From positions 1 to 14,583 of the forward strand of contig DIRQ01000044.1 in the NCBI GenBank assembly GCA_002424365.1: a DNA stretch of 14,583 nt, given 5' to 3'. Under the pieces are notes generated by a model. The model worked only from the letters and a program-made list of their open reading frames with translations, made no database searches and was not told where the DNA came from. This DNA is from Syntrophomonas sp. UBA5432. Its GTDB lineage: Bacteria > Bacillota > Syntrophomonadia > Syntrophomonadales > Syntrophomonadaceae. Shown here piece after piece: positions 7,081 to 13,098 of the stretch (position 1 is its first letter; every line of letters starts with the position of its first letter). Position numbers and translations under genes: made by a program.

Positions 7081-7332
7081 TTAACCTACTTGTTTGGTTA
7101 ACTCAGTAAGACAGTTTCTGCAGAGATTTTTACCTTTATAATTAAATACTTCTTCGGCATTACCGCAGAATATGCAAGCGGGCTCGTACTTTTTGAGTAT
7201 AATTTTTTCGCTATCAACATAGATTTCCAGAGCATCTTTTTCTTCAATACCCATTGTGCGTCTCAGTTCTATGGGAATAACAATACGACCCAGCTCATCA
7301 ACTTTTCTTACTACACCGGTTGATTTCATCAT
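7081..7332 (-). CDS. abrB: AbrB-family transition-state regulator with Cys4 tail
   Basis: An 83-residue AbrB. The N-terminal swapped-hairpin DNA-binding domain (MKSTGVVRKVDELGRIVIPI, then ELRRTMGIEEKDALEIYVD) is nearly that of B. subtilis AbrB, the repressor of stationary-phase and sporulation genes. In place of the Bacillus oligomerisation tail it has two Cys pairs, C53-C56 and C71-C74, likely a zinc ribbon as in many clostridial homologues. The start is one of two adjacent ATGs (7332 or 7329), with GGAGGAGGG 8 nt ahead. The open frame continues upstream to 7404, but that stretch contains the promoter. It is on the opposite strand between rsmI and metG, exactly as in B. subtilis. Confidence 0.93.
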   Translation of the reverse strand: MMKSTGVVRKVDELGRIVIPIELRRTMGIEEKDALEIYVDSEKIILKKYEPACIFCGNAEEVFNYKGKNLCRNCLTELTKQVG

Positions 7333-7375
7333 AACTACAACCCTCCTCCGTATACAAAAATAGCCCCTCACCGCA

Positions 7376-7404
7376 AATATACCATTGCTGGGATAAATAG
7401 TCAA
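7376..7404 (-). promoter_or_regulatory. sigma-A promoter of abrB
   Basis: On the minus strand: TTGACT (7404-7399), 17-nt spacer, TATATT (7381-7376), each hexamer one base off consensus. This puts the start of transcription near 7369 and gives a leader of about 36 nt containing GGAGGAGGG. A sequence TTTGTAGAA (minus strand, 7419-7411), one base from the Spo0A box TTTGTCRAA, lies 6 nt upstream of the -35. Confidence 0.75.
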
Positions 7405-7584
7405 GTATTTTTCTACAAATTCAGACGAAAAATTAAAAATTTGAGTATATATTTGTTTTATTTTGTGCTAATAATGTATGAAAACGCAATATGCTCCGTT
7501 TTTTTCAATTACTGGTATTCTTCCCGAAGTGCGGATATCAAGCCTGATAATATGTAAAACTATTAAAAAAACGTTCCTAATTGT

Positions 7585-7613
7585 TTGCTGTATAGGACAA
7601 GTTTGCTTATTAT
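7585..7613 (+). promoter_or_regulatory. candidate sigma-A promoter of metG
   Basis: TTGCTG (7585-7590), 17-nt spacer, TATTAT (7608-7613). It is the best plus-strand match in the abrB-metG spacer. If used, the metG leader is about 260 nt and includes the whole of repeat copy C. Confidence 0.4.
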
Positions 7614-7632
7614 ATAAAAGGAAACCGGGGAT

Positions 7633-7660
7633 AAGAATTAAGAATTAAAAATTGAGAATT
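7633..7660. repeat. short tandem 7-mer repeat
   Basis: Four imperfect 7-nt units in a row: AAGAATT, AAGAATT, AAAAATT, GAGAATT. It directly precedes the palindrome of copy C. Confidence 0.7.
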
Positions 7661-7668
7661 ATCGTTAT

Positions 7669-7708
7669 CCGGCACTCAGTAGTGGTAAAATTACTATTAA
7701 TCTGAGTG
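7669..7708. repeat. palindrome heading repeat copy C
   Basis: CACTCAG (7673-7679) pairs with CTGAGTG (7702-7708), with a nested TAGT/ACTA pair inside. The left arm CCGGCACTCAGT is the same as the minus-strand arm of the palindrome at 2224-2235. Confidence 0.65.
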
Positions 7709-7756
7709 AAAAGTGGGTTGAATACCGGGTGGGCGAGGATGGCAGAGTTAGGGAAG

Positions 7757-7850
7757 TATCCCTTATCCCTTATCCCTTACCCCTCACTCTAGACAACTAA
7801 TCAGGTTCTAAATTCGAAGTTATTTACTAGACAACTTTGTTATGTCTAGT
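7757..7850 (+). repeat. dispersed repeat core, copy C, in the metG leader
   Basis: Three exact 7-nt units TATCCCT (7757-7777) and one TACCCCT lead into CACTCTAGACAA, then GTTCTAAATTCGAAGTTATTTA, then ACAACTTTGTTAT. This is the closest copy to A. ACTAGACA (7826-7833) and TGTCTAGT (7843-7850) form a perfect 8-bp stem 17 nt before the metG ribosome binding site. The spacer 7405-7879 also holds AT-rich sequence with promoter candidates but no gene, and no T-box motif. Confidence 0.85.
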
Positions 7851-7879
7851 TTCTCATTAAATTAGCAGGAGGGACTAAA

Positions 7880-9832
7880 GTGCAGAACAGAAAAAGTTAT
7901 TACATCACTACCCCTATTTATTACCCCAGTGATAATTTACATATAGGCCATGCCTATACCACGGTGGCAGCTGATTGCATGGCTCGTTTTAAGCGAATGC
8001 AGGGATATGATGTTTTTTACCTGACCGGAACGGATGAGCATGGTCAGAAAATAGAGAAAGTAGCTCTGGAAAAGGGCAAACAACCATTAGAATACGTAGA
8101 AGAGATAGTAGGGAATATCCGTAACCTGTGGGATACCCTGTTAATAACTAACAATGACTTTATCCGCACCACGGAAAAACGTCATGAAGAAGTGGTCCAG
8201 AAGTTATTTCAAAAGGTTTATGACCAGGGGGATATATTTATATCACAATATGAAGGCTGGTATTGCACCCCCTGTGAAACCTTTTTTACCCAGCGCCAAC
8301 TTGAGGACGGTAAATGCCCCGACTGCGGCCGGGAAGTAGAACTCCTGAAAGAAGAAAGCTATTTTTTCAATATGGGCAAATATGCTAATCGCTTGCTGGA
8401 ACATATTGAGAATCACCCTGAATTTGTTCAACCCCAATCCCGACGCAATGAAGTAATTAACTTCATTAAGATGGGGTTGGAGGATTTGTGCGTATCCCGC
8501 ACTACTTTCCGCTGGGGAGTACCGGTACCCTTTAACCAAAAACATGTAGTTTATGTCTGGTTTGACGCCCTGATAAACTATTTAAGCGCTATCGGATATG
8601 GCAGTGATGAAGAGAAATTTAACCGTTACTGGCCCGCTGATGTGCATCTGATGGCCAAGGATATCATCCGTTTTCATGCTATTATCTGGCCAACCATGTT
8701 GATGGCCCTGAACATTCCCTTACCGAAGAAGGTTTTCGCCCATGGCTGGATAATGCTGGAAGGTGGTAAAATGTCGAAATCAAAAGGGAATGTCATTGAC
8801 CCTCGTATTCTTATCAAAAAATATGGGGTAGATGCGGTACGCTATTACCTAATAAAAGAATTGAGCTTTGGCCAGGATGGTATCTATTCAGAAGAAATGC
8901 TGGTTAACCGGATTAATTCTGACCTGGCCAATGATCTGGGTAATTTAATTAGCAGATCAGCCGCTATGATAATCCGCTATTTTAATGGGCAAATCCCGGC
9001 GGCTAATGATAGCCAAACGGTAGATTTGGAATTGCAAAGTTTAGCCAAACAGGTATACCAGGAAGCTACTGCTAAATTAGAGAACCTTGATTTTTCTGCC
9101 TATCTGATTACGGTTATGAAGCTGGTTTCTCGGGCTAATAAATATATAGATGAAACCGAGCCCTGGTTGCTGGCTAAAGAAGAAAGTAAAAAGAGTCGAT
9201 TGGCTACCGTAATGTATAATCTGGCAGAATCTATACGAATAATACTAACTATGCTGGCTCCGGCTATGCCTACACTGCCTGAGCGGGCCAATCGGCAAAT
9301 AGAAGTTTTCGATAATCCTGGCCAAATTAAATGGGAAGAAGCCGGAGATTGGGGCCTGGTTAAAGCCGGTGCTGCAGTTAAAAAAGGTGAAATATTATTT
9401 CCCCGTATTGATTTAAAAACGTTGGAGGAGGATAATACCGTGAATGAAAACAAGGTAGATACCGACAATAAGACCACAAAAGAAAAAGAGGAAACTAAAG
9501 AGCCCGAATATATAAGCATAGAAGATTTTGCTCGGGTAGATTTGCAGGTGGCCGAGGTAATAGCCTGTGAAAAAATGGAGAAAGCAGACAAACTGTTGGT
9601 CTTGCGAGTACGTTTAGGTGATGAGGAACGTACCGTAGTCTCAGGCATAGCAAAACACTATCAGCCTGAGGAACTGGTAGGTAAAAAAGTGGTTTTAGTA
9701 GCCAATCTTAAGCCCACCAAACTGAGAGGAACACTTTCCCAGGGTATGATCCTGGCTGCATCTGATCCTGATGATAAAGATATAGAGGTTTTAACCCTGG
9801 ATCGCATAGCGTCTGGTAACCGGGTAAAATAA
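7880..9832 (+). CDS. metG: Methionyl-tRNA synthetase
   Basis: A 650-residue class I methionyl-tRNA synthetase. The signature H-I-G-H is at 21-24, a Cys4 zinc knuckle at C129, C132, C146 and C149 in the connective peptide, and K-M-S-K-S at 297-301. A helical anticodon-binding domain follows. A charged Asn/Lys/Glu/Thr-rich linker (about 516-542) joins it to a C-terminal Trbp111/EMAP-type OB-fold tRNA-binding domain (F-A-R-V-D-L-Q-V, then L-R-G-T-L-S-Q-G-M-I-L-A). The start is GTG 7880 with GGAGGG 8 nt ahead. The neighbours match B. subtilis metS-yabD. No T-box or SAM riboswitch is recognisable upstream. A strong ribosome binding site and in-frame GTG at 9440 may give a second, short product. 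Confidence 0.96.
   Translation: MQNRKSYYITTPIYYPSDNLHIGHAYTTVAADCMARFKRMQGYDVFYLTGTDEHGQKIEKVALEKGKQPLEYVEEIVGNIRNLWDTLLITNNDFIRTTEKRHEEVVQKLFQKVYDQGDIFISQYEGWYCTPCETFFTQRQLEDGKCPDCGREVELLKEESYFFNMGKYANRLLEHIENHPEFVQPQSRRNEVINFIKMGLEDLCVSRTTFRWGVPVPFNQKHVVYVWFDALINYLSAIGYGSDEEKFNRYWPADVHLMAKDIIRFHAIIWPTMLMALNIPLPKKVFAHGWIMLEGGKMSKSKGNVIDPRILIKKYGVDAVRYYLIKELSFGQDGIYSEEMLVNRINSDLANDLGNLISRSAAMIIRYFNGQIPAANDSQTVDLELQSLAKQVYQEATAKLENLDFSAYLITVMKLVSRANKYIDETEPWLLAKEESKKSRLATVMYNLAESIRIILTMLAPAMPTLPERANRQIEVFDNPGQIKWEEAGDWGLVKAGAAVKKGEILFPRIDLKTLEEDNTVNENKVDTDNKTTKEKEETKEPEYISIEDFARVDLQVAEVIACEKMEKADKLLVLRVRLGDEERTVVSGIAKHYQPEELVGKKVVLVANLKPTKLRGTLSQGMILAASDPDDKDIEVLTLDRIASGNRVK
9424..9442 (+). 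promoter_or_regulatory. internal ribosome binding site and GTG inside metG
   Basis: GGAGGAGG (9424-9431), 8-nt gap, GTG (9440-9442), in frame with metG (codon 521). Initiation here would yield a 130-residue protein made of the charged linker and the complete C-terminal tRNA-binding domain. The position falls exactly at the domain boundary. It could also simply be the Leu-Glu-Glu-Asp codons of the linker. Confidence 0.4.
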
Positions 9833-9887
9833 TCACAGTAAAAAATGTTTCGCATAATTGTAGTTACTTCTTGTGGAGGGTTAATTA

Positions 9888-10658
9888 ATGTTAATTGATA
9901 GTCATGCTCACTTGCAGGATGAAGCCTTTCTGGATGATCTGCCTGAAGTTCTACAGCGGGCTAATGAAGCCGGTCTGGAGAAAATTATATGTATTGGCTA
10001 TGATTATGAATCATCCGCAGAGGCAGTAAAACTTGCACAAAAACACCCCCAGGTTTATGCGGTAGTAGGGGTACATCCACATGATGCCAAAACCCTGAAG
10101 GAGGAGACCATAGCAGGTTTATACACGTTAGCCCGCGAGCCCAAGGTGGTAGCTATTGGGGAAATCGGGTTAGATTTTTATCGCAACCTGTCTCCTCGTG
10201 ATTTACAGGAAAAAGCCTTTATAGCACAGATAAAACTGGCTCAGGAACTGTACAAGCCTATTGTTATACATGACCGTGATGCTCATCAGGAGGTCTTTAG
10301 TATAATCAAAAAAGAAAAAGCAGGCCGCAATCAAGGAGTATTACACTGCTATTCCGGACACCTGCCCCTGGCCATAGATTTAATGAAGGAAGGATTTTAC
10401 ATATCCTTTGCCGGGCCTTTGACCTATAAGAATGCTAAAAAAACTGTGGAAGTAGCAGGTAAAATCCCATTAGACCGGATTTTAATTGAAACTGACTGTC
10501 CTTATTTAAGTCCCGAACCACTACGGGGAAAACGTAATGAACCAGCTAATGTGAGCCATATAGCTGAAAAACTGGCAGCAATTAGAAACAAACCCGTCGA
10601 AGAAATTGCCTACCTTACCGCACTAAACACTAAACAAGTCTTTCGCATAAATGACTAA
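9888..10658 (+). CDS. tatD: TatD family metal-dependent hydrolase / DNase
   Basis: A 256-residue TatD/YabD amidohydrolase-fold protein; family members are 3'-5' DNases acting in DNA repair. Metal ligands appear in the family order: H-A-H (His6, His8) in M-L-I-D-S-H-A-H, Glu92 in G-E-I-G-L-D-F-Y, His128 in V-I-H-D-R-D, His153 in L-H-C-Y-S-G and Asp203 in E-T-D-C-P-Y-L-S-P. The length is typical and no signal peptide is seen. The ATG follows GTGGAGGG. It lies 55 nt after metG with no terminator between, so the two are probably co-transcribed, and an intrinsic terminator overlaps its stop codon. Confidence 0.94.
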   Translation: MLIDSHAHLQDEAFLDDLPEVLQRANEAGLEKIICIGYDYESSAEAVKLAQKHPQVYAVVGVHPHDAKTLKEETIAGLYTLAREPKVVAIGEIGLDFYRNLSPRDLQEKAFIAQIKLAQELYKPIVIHDRDAHQEVFSIIKKEKAGRNQGVLHCYSGHLPLAIDLMKEGFYISFAGPLTYKNAKKTVEVAGKIPLDRILIETDCPYLSPEPLRGKRNEPANVSHIAEKLAAIRNKPVEEIAYLTALNTKQVFRIND

Positions 10659-10684
10659 GGAGCCCTTAAAAGGCTCCTTTTTTT
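10657..10684 (+). terminator. terminator of the metG-tatD unit
   Basis: AAGGAGCC (10657-10664), loop CTTAAAA, GGCTCCTT (10672-10679), and T-run to 10684. The 8-bp perfect stem begins inside the tatD stop codon. Confidence 0.9.
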
Positions 10685-10721
10685 GGCGCGGAACCCGCAA
10701 AACAATTAGAAAATAATAGCC

Positions 10722-10812
10722 TGTAGGGGCGAACCCGTGTGTTCACCCCTGGATTGAGCAGTTGTTCTGGATTTACAGGTCAACCGGGCAGACACATGGG
10801 TCTACCCCTACA
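10722..10812. repeat. MITE-like element with terminal inverted repeats (TGTAGGGG)
   Basis: A 91-bp element bounded by TGTAGGGG (10722-10729) and CCCCTACA (10805-10812). The inverted similarity extends about 25 nt inward: GAACCC.TGTGT on the left against AGACCC.TGTGT read inward from the right. Elements with the ends TGTAGGGGCGAACC... and ...CCCCTACA are, from general knowledge, common non-coding repeats in many bacterial genomes. No target-site duplication is evident. Confidence 0.75.
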
Positions 10813-10820
10813 ATACTCAT

Positions 10821-10890
10821 CCCTAACCCCTCACTCTAAACAGCAGTCAAGTTTACAGAGTCGAAGTATTTACTCGACAACTTAATTATT
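10821..10890 (+). repeat. dispersed repeat core, copy D
   Basis: CCCTAACCCCTCACTCTAAACA, then CAAGTTTACAGAGTCGAAGTATTTACT, then CGACAACTTAATTATT. It has the same block order as copies A and C with more changes. A partial fifth match (TAAATTCGA and TTATTTA) occurs at 11045-11061. Confidence 0.7.
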
Positions 10891-11140
10891 ACGCTTATTT
10901 ACGTATTAACCACCCATGAATGCGGGACACACAACCACTTATGAAAATAGAGATTGGTCTAATAGATCTTGATTTATGTTTTTATAAAAATTCAGTGTTC
11001 ATCTGTGCCCGAAGGGTCTGTGTTATCTGTGTCTATTTTCTAATTAAATTCGACTTATTTAGTAATTGGAAAAAAATGTTTTTCAGCAAAGTTTTTACAC
11101 CTTTAGGAATAAAATAAGAGTAGGACGATAATAATTAAGT
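10891..11140. other. AT-rich spacer with short direct repeats, no supported gene
   Basis: This holds AACCACCCATGAATG and AACCACTTATGAAAA in direct orientation (about 10907 and 10932). A stretch near 11000-11035 repeats ATCTGTG or TCTGTG three times. An open frame of 65 codons (10920-11117) has no ribosome binding site, no recognisable family and a composition like the surrounding repeats, so I do not call it. Confidence 0.5.
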
Positions 11141-11146
11141 AAGTAG

Positions 11147-11174
11147 CTTTTTATGGGGCAGTAACCATAAAAAG
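11147..11174. repeat. perfect 10-bp inverted repeat upstream of yabE
   Basis: CTTTTTATGG (11147-11156), 8-nt loop, CCATAAAAAG (11165-11174). It is the first of three inverted repeats in the 130 nt before yabE. No T-run follows. Confidence 0.75.
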
Positions 11175-11180
11175 TAAACA

Positions 11181-11230
11181 TTAGCCAGCAAATGTCAATA
11201 AGTTTGACTTATGACCGGGGTTATGGCTAA
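11181..11230. repeat. nested inverted repeat overlapping the yabE promoter
   Basis: The outer arms are TTAGCCA (11181-11187) and TGGCTAA (11224-11230). Inside, GTCA-A-TAAGT pairs with ACTTATGAC (to 11214) with one bulged base and a 3-nt loop. The inner hairpin contains the -35 hexamer TTGACT and the outer right arm overlaps the -10. Confidence 0.7.
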
Positions 11231-11233
11231 AAT
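11204..11233 (+). promoter_or_regulatory. candidate sigma-A promoter of yabE
   Basis: TTGACT (11204-11209), 18-nt spacer, TAAAAT (11228-11233). The predicted start near 11240 would put the third inverted repeat (11243-11274) at the very 5' end of the mRNA. Confidence 0.5.
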
Positions 11234-11242
11234 GTTGTTTGT

Positions 11243-11274
11243 ATTCAAACTATTTACAAACAAGTAGTTTGAAT
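11243..11274. repeat. perfect 10-bp inverted repeat just before the yabE ribosome binding site
   Basis: ATTCAAACTA (11243-11252), 12-nt loop, TAGTTTGAAT (11265-11274). It ends 4 nt before the GGGAGGAG of yabE. It could be an mRNA 5' stem-loop or an operator for a dimeric regulator. Confidence 0.75.
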
Positions 11275-11290
11275 GAAAGGGAGGAGAGTT

Positions 11291-12259
11291 ATGGGGATTG
11301 TCTGGTCTAGGAAGAGGACTATCCTGGCAGCCGCGATTCTCTTTATAGTCGTACTAGGGGTAAGTCTCTTTTTTGCCTTACAAAAACCAGTTACTATTGC
11401 AGTCGATGGTAAAATAATCAAAAGCGGAGTTTTTTTTACAAGTACAGTTGATGCAGTGTTGGAAAAAGAAGCTATAGAATTGGGTAATCATGATAGGGTA
11501 CAGCCTTCTCTTAATAGTAAAGTAAAGAAGAGTACACGTATAGTAGTAACCCGCGCCTTTCCGGTAAAAGTTATTGCCGATGGAAGCAGTAAAGAAATAA
11601 TTACCACTCCAATAAGTATCAAAGAAGCCATTCGCCTGGCCGGGTTTGAATTAGGGGAAAAGGATATCGTAAAAACGGTTCCGGTTCCAAAGACTGTTCC
11701 CAATCAGGAAATAGAAGTAATAAGGGTTACTGAGAACGAGGTTAAAGTAGAGGAACCTATTCCCTGTGGGGTTGAGCGGACCAGCGACAACACCCTGGAA
11801 AGAGGCTTAACTAAAACTATAAGTGCGGGAAAGGACGGCTTGACCAAAAACACAGTAAGAATTACCTATCATAATGGTCAGGAGGTAAAACGGGAGGTAA
11901 TTAATAGTGAAACCCTGGTAGAACCTAAAAACCGGGTTATTGCTATGGGAACTATTACTGCTGTTTCCCGTGGAAATCAACTCCTCAATTTCCGCGAAGC
12001 TCGCTATATGGAAGCCTCAGCCTATACTTATACCGGAAACCGGACTGCTACTGGGAGAAATCCCGAGGTAGGAATGGTAGCGGTTGATCCACAGGTTATC
12101 CCTATGGGTAGCAGAATGTATATTGAAGGCTATGGTTTTGCTCGCGCAGCTGATACGGGCGGGTCAATAAAAGGCAATCGCTTGGATATATTTTTGGAAG
12201 ATCGTTCCCAATGCTTGAATTGGGGGCGCAGAACCGTGAAGGTTTATTTATTAGACTAA
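11291..12259 (+). CDS. yabE: YabE/RpfB-like cell-wall protein (DUF348-G5-3D)
   Basis: A 322-residue exported, probably membrane-anchored cell-wall protein of the YabE/RpfB (resuscitation-promoting factor-like) family. A basic N-terminus (SRKR) is followed by a hydrophobic segment at about 10-30. Two DUF348-type ubiquitin-like repeats come next (about 36-85 and 90-140), then a G5 domain (about 145-220, with E-V-I-R-V-T-E-N-E-V). The C-terminal 3D domain has the three aspartates that name it: V-A-V-D-P (Asp266), A-A-D-T-G (Asp288) and L-D-I-F (Asp299). The 3D/MltA fold cleaves peptidoglycan glycan strands. The start is ATG 11291, 5 nt after GGGAGGAG; ATG 11273 lies in a hairpin arm with no ribosome binding site. 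A single gene between tatD and its own terminator. Confidence 0.92.
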   Translation: MGIVWSRKRTILAAAILFIVVLGVSLFFALQKPVTIAVDGKIIKSGVFFTSTVDAVLEKEAIELGNHDRVQPSLNSKVKKSTRIVVTRAFPVKVIADGSSKEIITTPISIKEAIRLAGFELGEKDIVKTVPVPKTVPNQEIEVIRVTENEVKVEEPIPCGVERTSDNTLERGLTKTISAGKDGLTKNTVRITYHNGQEVKREVINSETLVEPKNRVIAMGTITAVSRGNQLLNFREARYMEASAYTYTGNRTATGRNPEVGMVAVDPQVIPMGSRMYIEGYGFARAADTGGSIKGNRLDIFLEDRSQCLNWGRRTVKVYLLD

Positions 12260-12263
12260 TTTT

Positions 12264-12307
12264 AAAAAAATGACCTCCTGCTTTATTTAGAAGTAGGAGG
12301 TTTTTTT
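12264..12307. terminator. terminator of yabE, possibly bidirectional
   Basis: ACCTCCTGCTT (12273-12283), loop TATTTAG, AAGTAGGAGGT (12291-12301): an 11-bp stem with one G-T pair, T-run 12301-12307. A run of seven A (12264-12270) flanks the other side, so it could also work from the opposite strand. Confidence 0.92.
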
Positions 12308-12385
12308 ATGCTATTTTTTTGAATTTTCCATACTTTTCCTCGGTTTAAAATACTGTAATGACCCCAAAATAAAACAGGCAATAAA

Positions 12386-12399
12386 AAAGGAGGTGATCC
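12386..12399 (+). promoter_or_regulatory. 14-nt full-length Shine-Dalgarno sequence
   Basis: AAAGGAGGTGATCC is a perfect complement over 14 nt to the usual 3' end of bacterial 16S rRNA (GGATCACCTCCTTT). It ends 4 nt before the TTG start at 12404, with GGAGG 10 nt from the start. It decides the TTG as the start codon. The 16S of this organism is not in the window, so the match uses the conserved consensus. Confidence 0.8.
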
Positions 12400-12403
12400 A
12401 TCA

Positions 12404-12979
12404 TTGCGTAAAATCTTTACACTATTATTATGCATAAGTTTCCTACTTATAAGTCTGATGGGATGCCAGACTGCAGCAAAAAAGCCTATGACTCCAGAAC
12501 GTAAACCTGGTGTTACAACCAAGAAACCCACTACGGAGATGACTGCCAGCGAGAGACGGGTAATGGCTAATAAGCTATCCAAAATGGCCGAGAATGTAAA
12601 AGGAGTAAAAAGGGCCAGTGTAGTAGTTTCCAGTATAGGTATGACTAATACTGGAAATACCGCAACCACTAACAAAATGACCAATACTAATGCTGCTCGA
12701 ACTAATTACAGCGGTCAGGTGGTAATGGTAGGTTTAACCTTGGAACCAACTGCAACCAGAGATGCTGCTACCCTTAATAAGGTTAAAAGCACAGTAGCCA
12801 ATAAACTTAAGGCCAGTGACCGGCGCATTTCCCAAGTTCTGGTGACAACCGATCCTAATTTAATTAAACGGATTAACGATGTGGCGGCAGGTATTATTGA
12901 AGGCAAACCAATACAGAATTTTCAGAAAGATATTAATGATATAAGTGGCAAACTGAAACAACAGCGAACAGCATTTTAA
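12404..12979 (+). CDS. YhcN/YlaJ-type sporulation lipoprotein
   Basis: A 191-residue lipoprotein. The signal peptide (MRKIFTLLLCISFLLISLMG) ends in lipobox L-M-G-C with Cys21 as the lipidated residue. A Thr/Lys/Pro-rich linker follows to about 45. The folded part has the pattern of the YhcN/YlaJ family of spore lipoproteins: S-E-R-R-V-M-A-N-K-L-S-K-M-A-E-N-V-K-G-V, then R-A-S-V-V-V near 67-73, a polar Asn/Thr insertion, V-V-M-V-G-L-T-L and a helix ending V-L-V-T-T-D-P-N-L. Members sit in the spore inner membrane or forespore and affect germination or outgrowth; that role is inferred. Start TTG with an exceptionally long ribosome binding site. Terminators on both sides make it a single-gene unit. 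I saw no clear sporulation-sigma promoter. B. subtilis has rnmV here instead. Confidence 0.8.
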   Translation: MRKIFTLLLCISFLLISLMGCQTAAKKPMTPERKPGVTTKKPTTEMTASERRVMANKLSKMAENVKGVKRASVVVSSIGMTNTGNTATTNKMTNTNAARTNYSGQVVMVGLTLEPTATRDAATLNKVKSTVANKLKASDRRISQVLVTTDPNLIKRINDVAAGIIEGKPIQNFQKDINDISGKLKQQRTAF

Positions 12980-12987
12980 CAATCTTT

Positions 12988-13019
12988 AACCCCGGAGTAT
13001 AAATATCCGGGGTTTTTTT
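12988..13019 (+). terminator. terminator of the lipoprotein gene
   Basis: AACCCCGGA (12988-12996), loop GTATAAATA, TCCGGGGTT (13006-13014), with T-run to 13019. A 9-bp perfect GC-rich stem. Confidence 0.93.
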
Positions 13020-13071
13020 GTACCTTTTTACCCAGGCTGGGGATTTCACTACTGGTGCCAAGTGAAAATTT

Positions 13072-13098
13072 TTGCTTAATAGTGATTTATAGTATAAT
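13072..13098 (+). promoter_or_regulatory. candidate promoter of rsmA giving a near-leaderless mRNA
   Basis: A perfect TATAAT at 13093-13098 with TTGCTT at 13072-13077 (15-nt spacer, shorter than ideal). Transcription would start near 13105, only about 6 nt before ATG 13111. Confidence 0.5.

Noticed and set aside
7333..7404. Upstream extension of abrB to an earlier start
   Set aside because: The extension overlaps the abrB promoter and ribosome binding site and adds residues unlike the family.
7757..7784. CRISPR-like or satellite array
   Set aside because: The units are 7-nt tandem repeats without spacers and belong to the C-rich head of the dispersed repeat.
7620..7879. T-box or SAM riboswitch upstream of metG
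   Set aside because: No GGGTGG.ACCGCG T-box motif and no S-box core; GGGTGGGCGAGG at 7728 is a superficial resemblance only.
9100..9648. 182-codon minus-strand open frame
   Set aside because: It lies wholly antisense to metG across its anticodon-binding domain and linker, is Ser-rich with no family resemblance, and is a shadow of metG.
10920..11117. 65-codon plus-strand open frame in the spacer before yabE
   Set aside because: No ribosome binding site, no recognisable domain, and it spans repeat-like sequence.
11120..11290. c-di-AMP (ydaO) riboswitch in front of the Rpf-like gene
   Set aside because: Such riboswitches precede some cell-wall hydrolase genes, but the conserved core sequences are not recognisable here.
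12283..12684. 133-codon minus-strand open frame
   Set aside because: It crosses the yabE terminator and is antisense to the lipoprotein gene; its hydrophobic look is the complement of Thr/Asn-rich codons.
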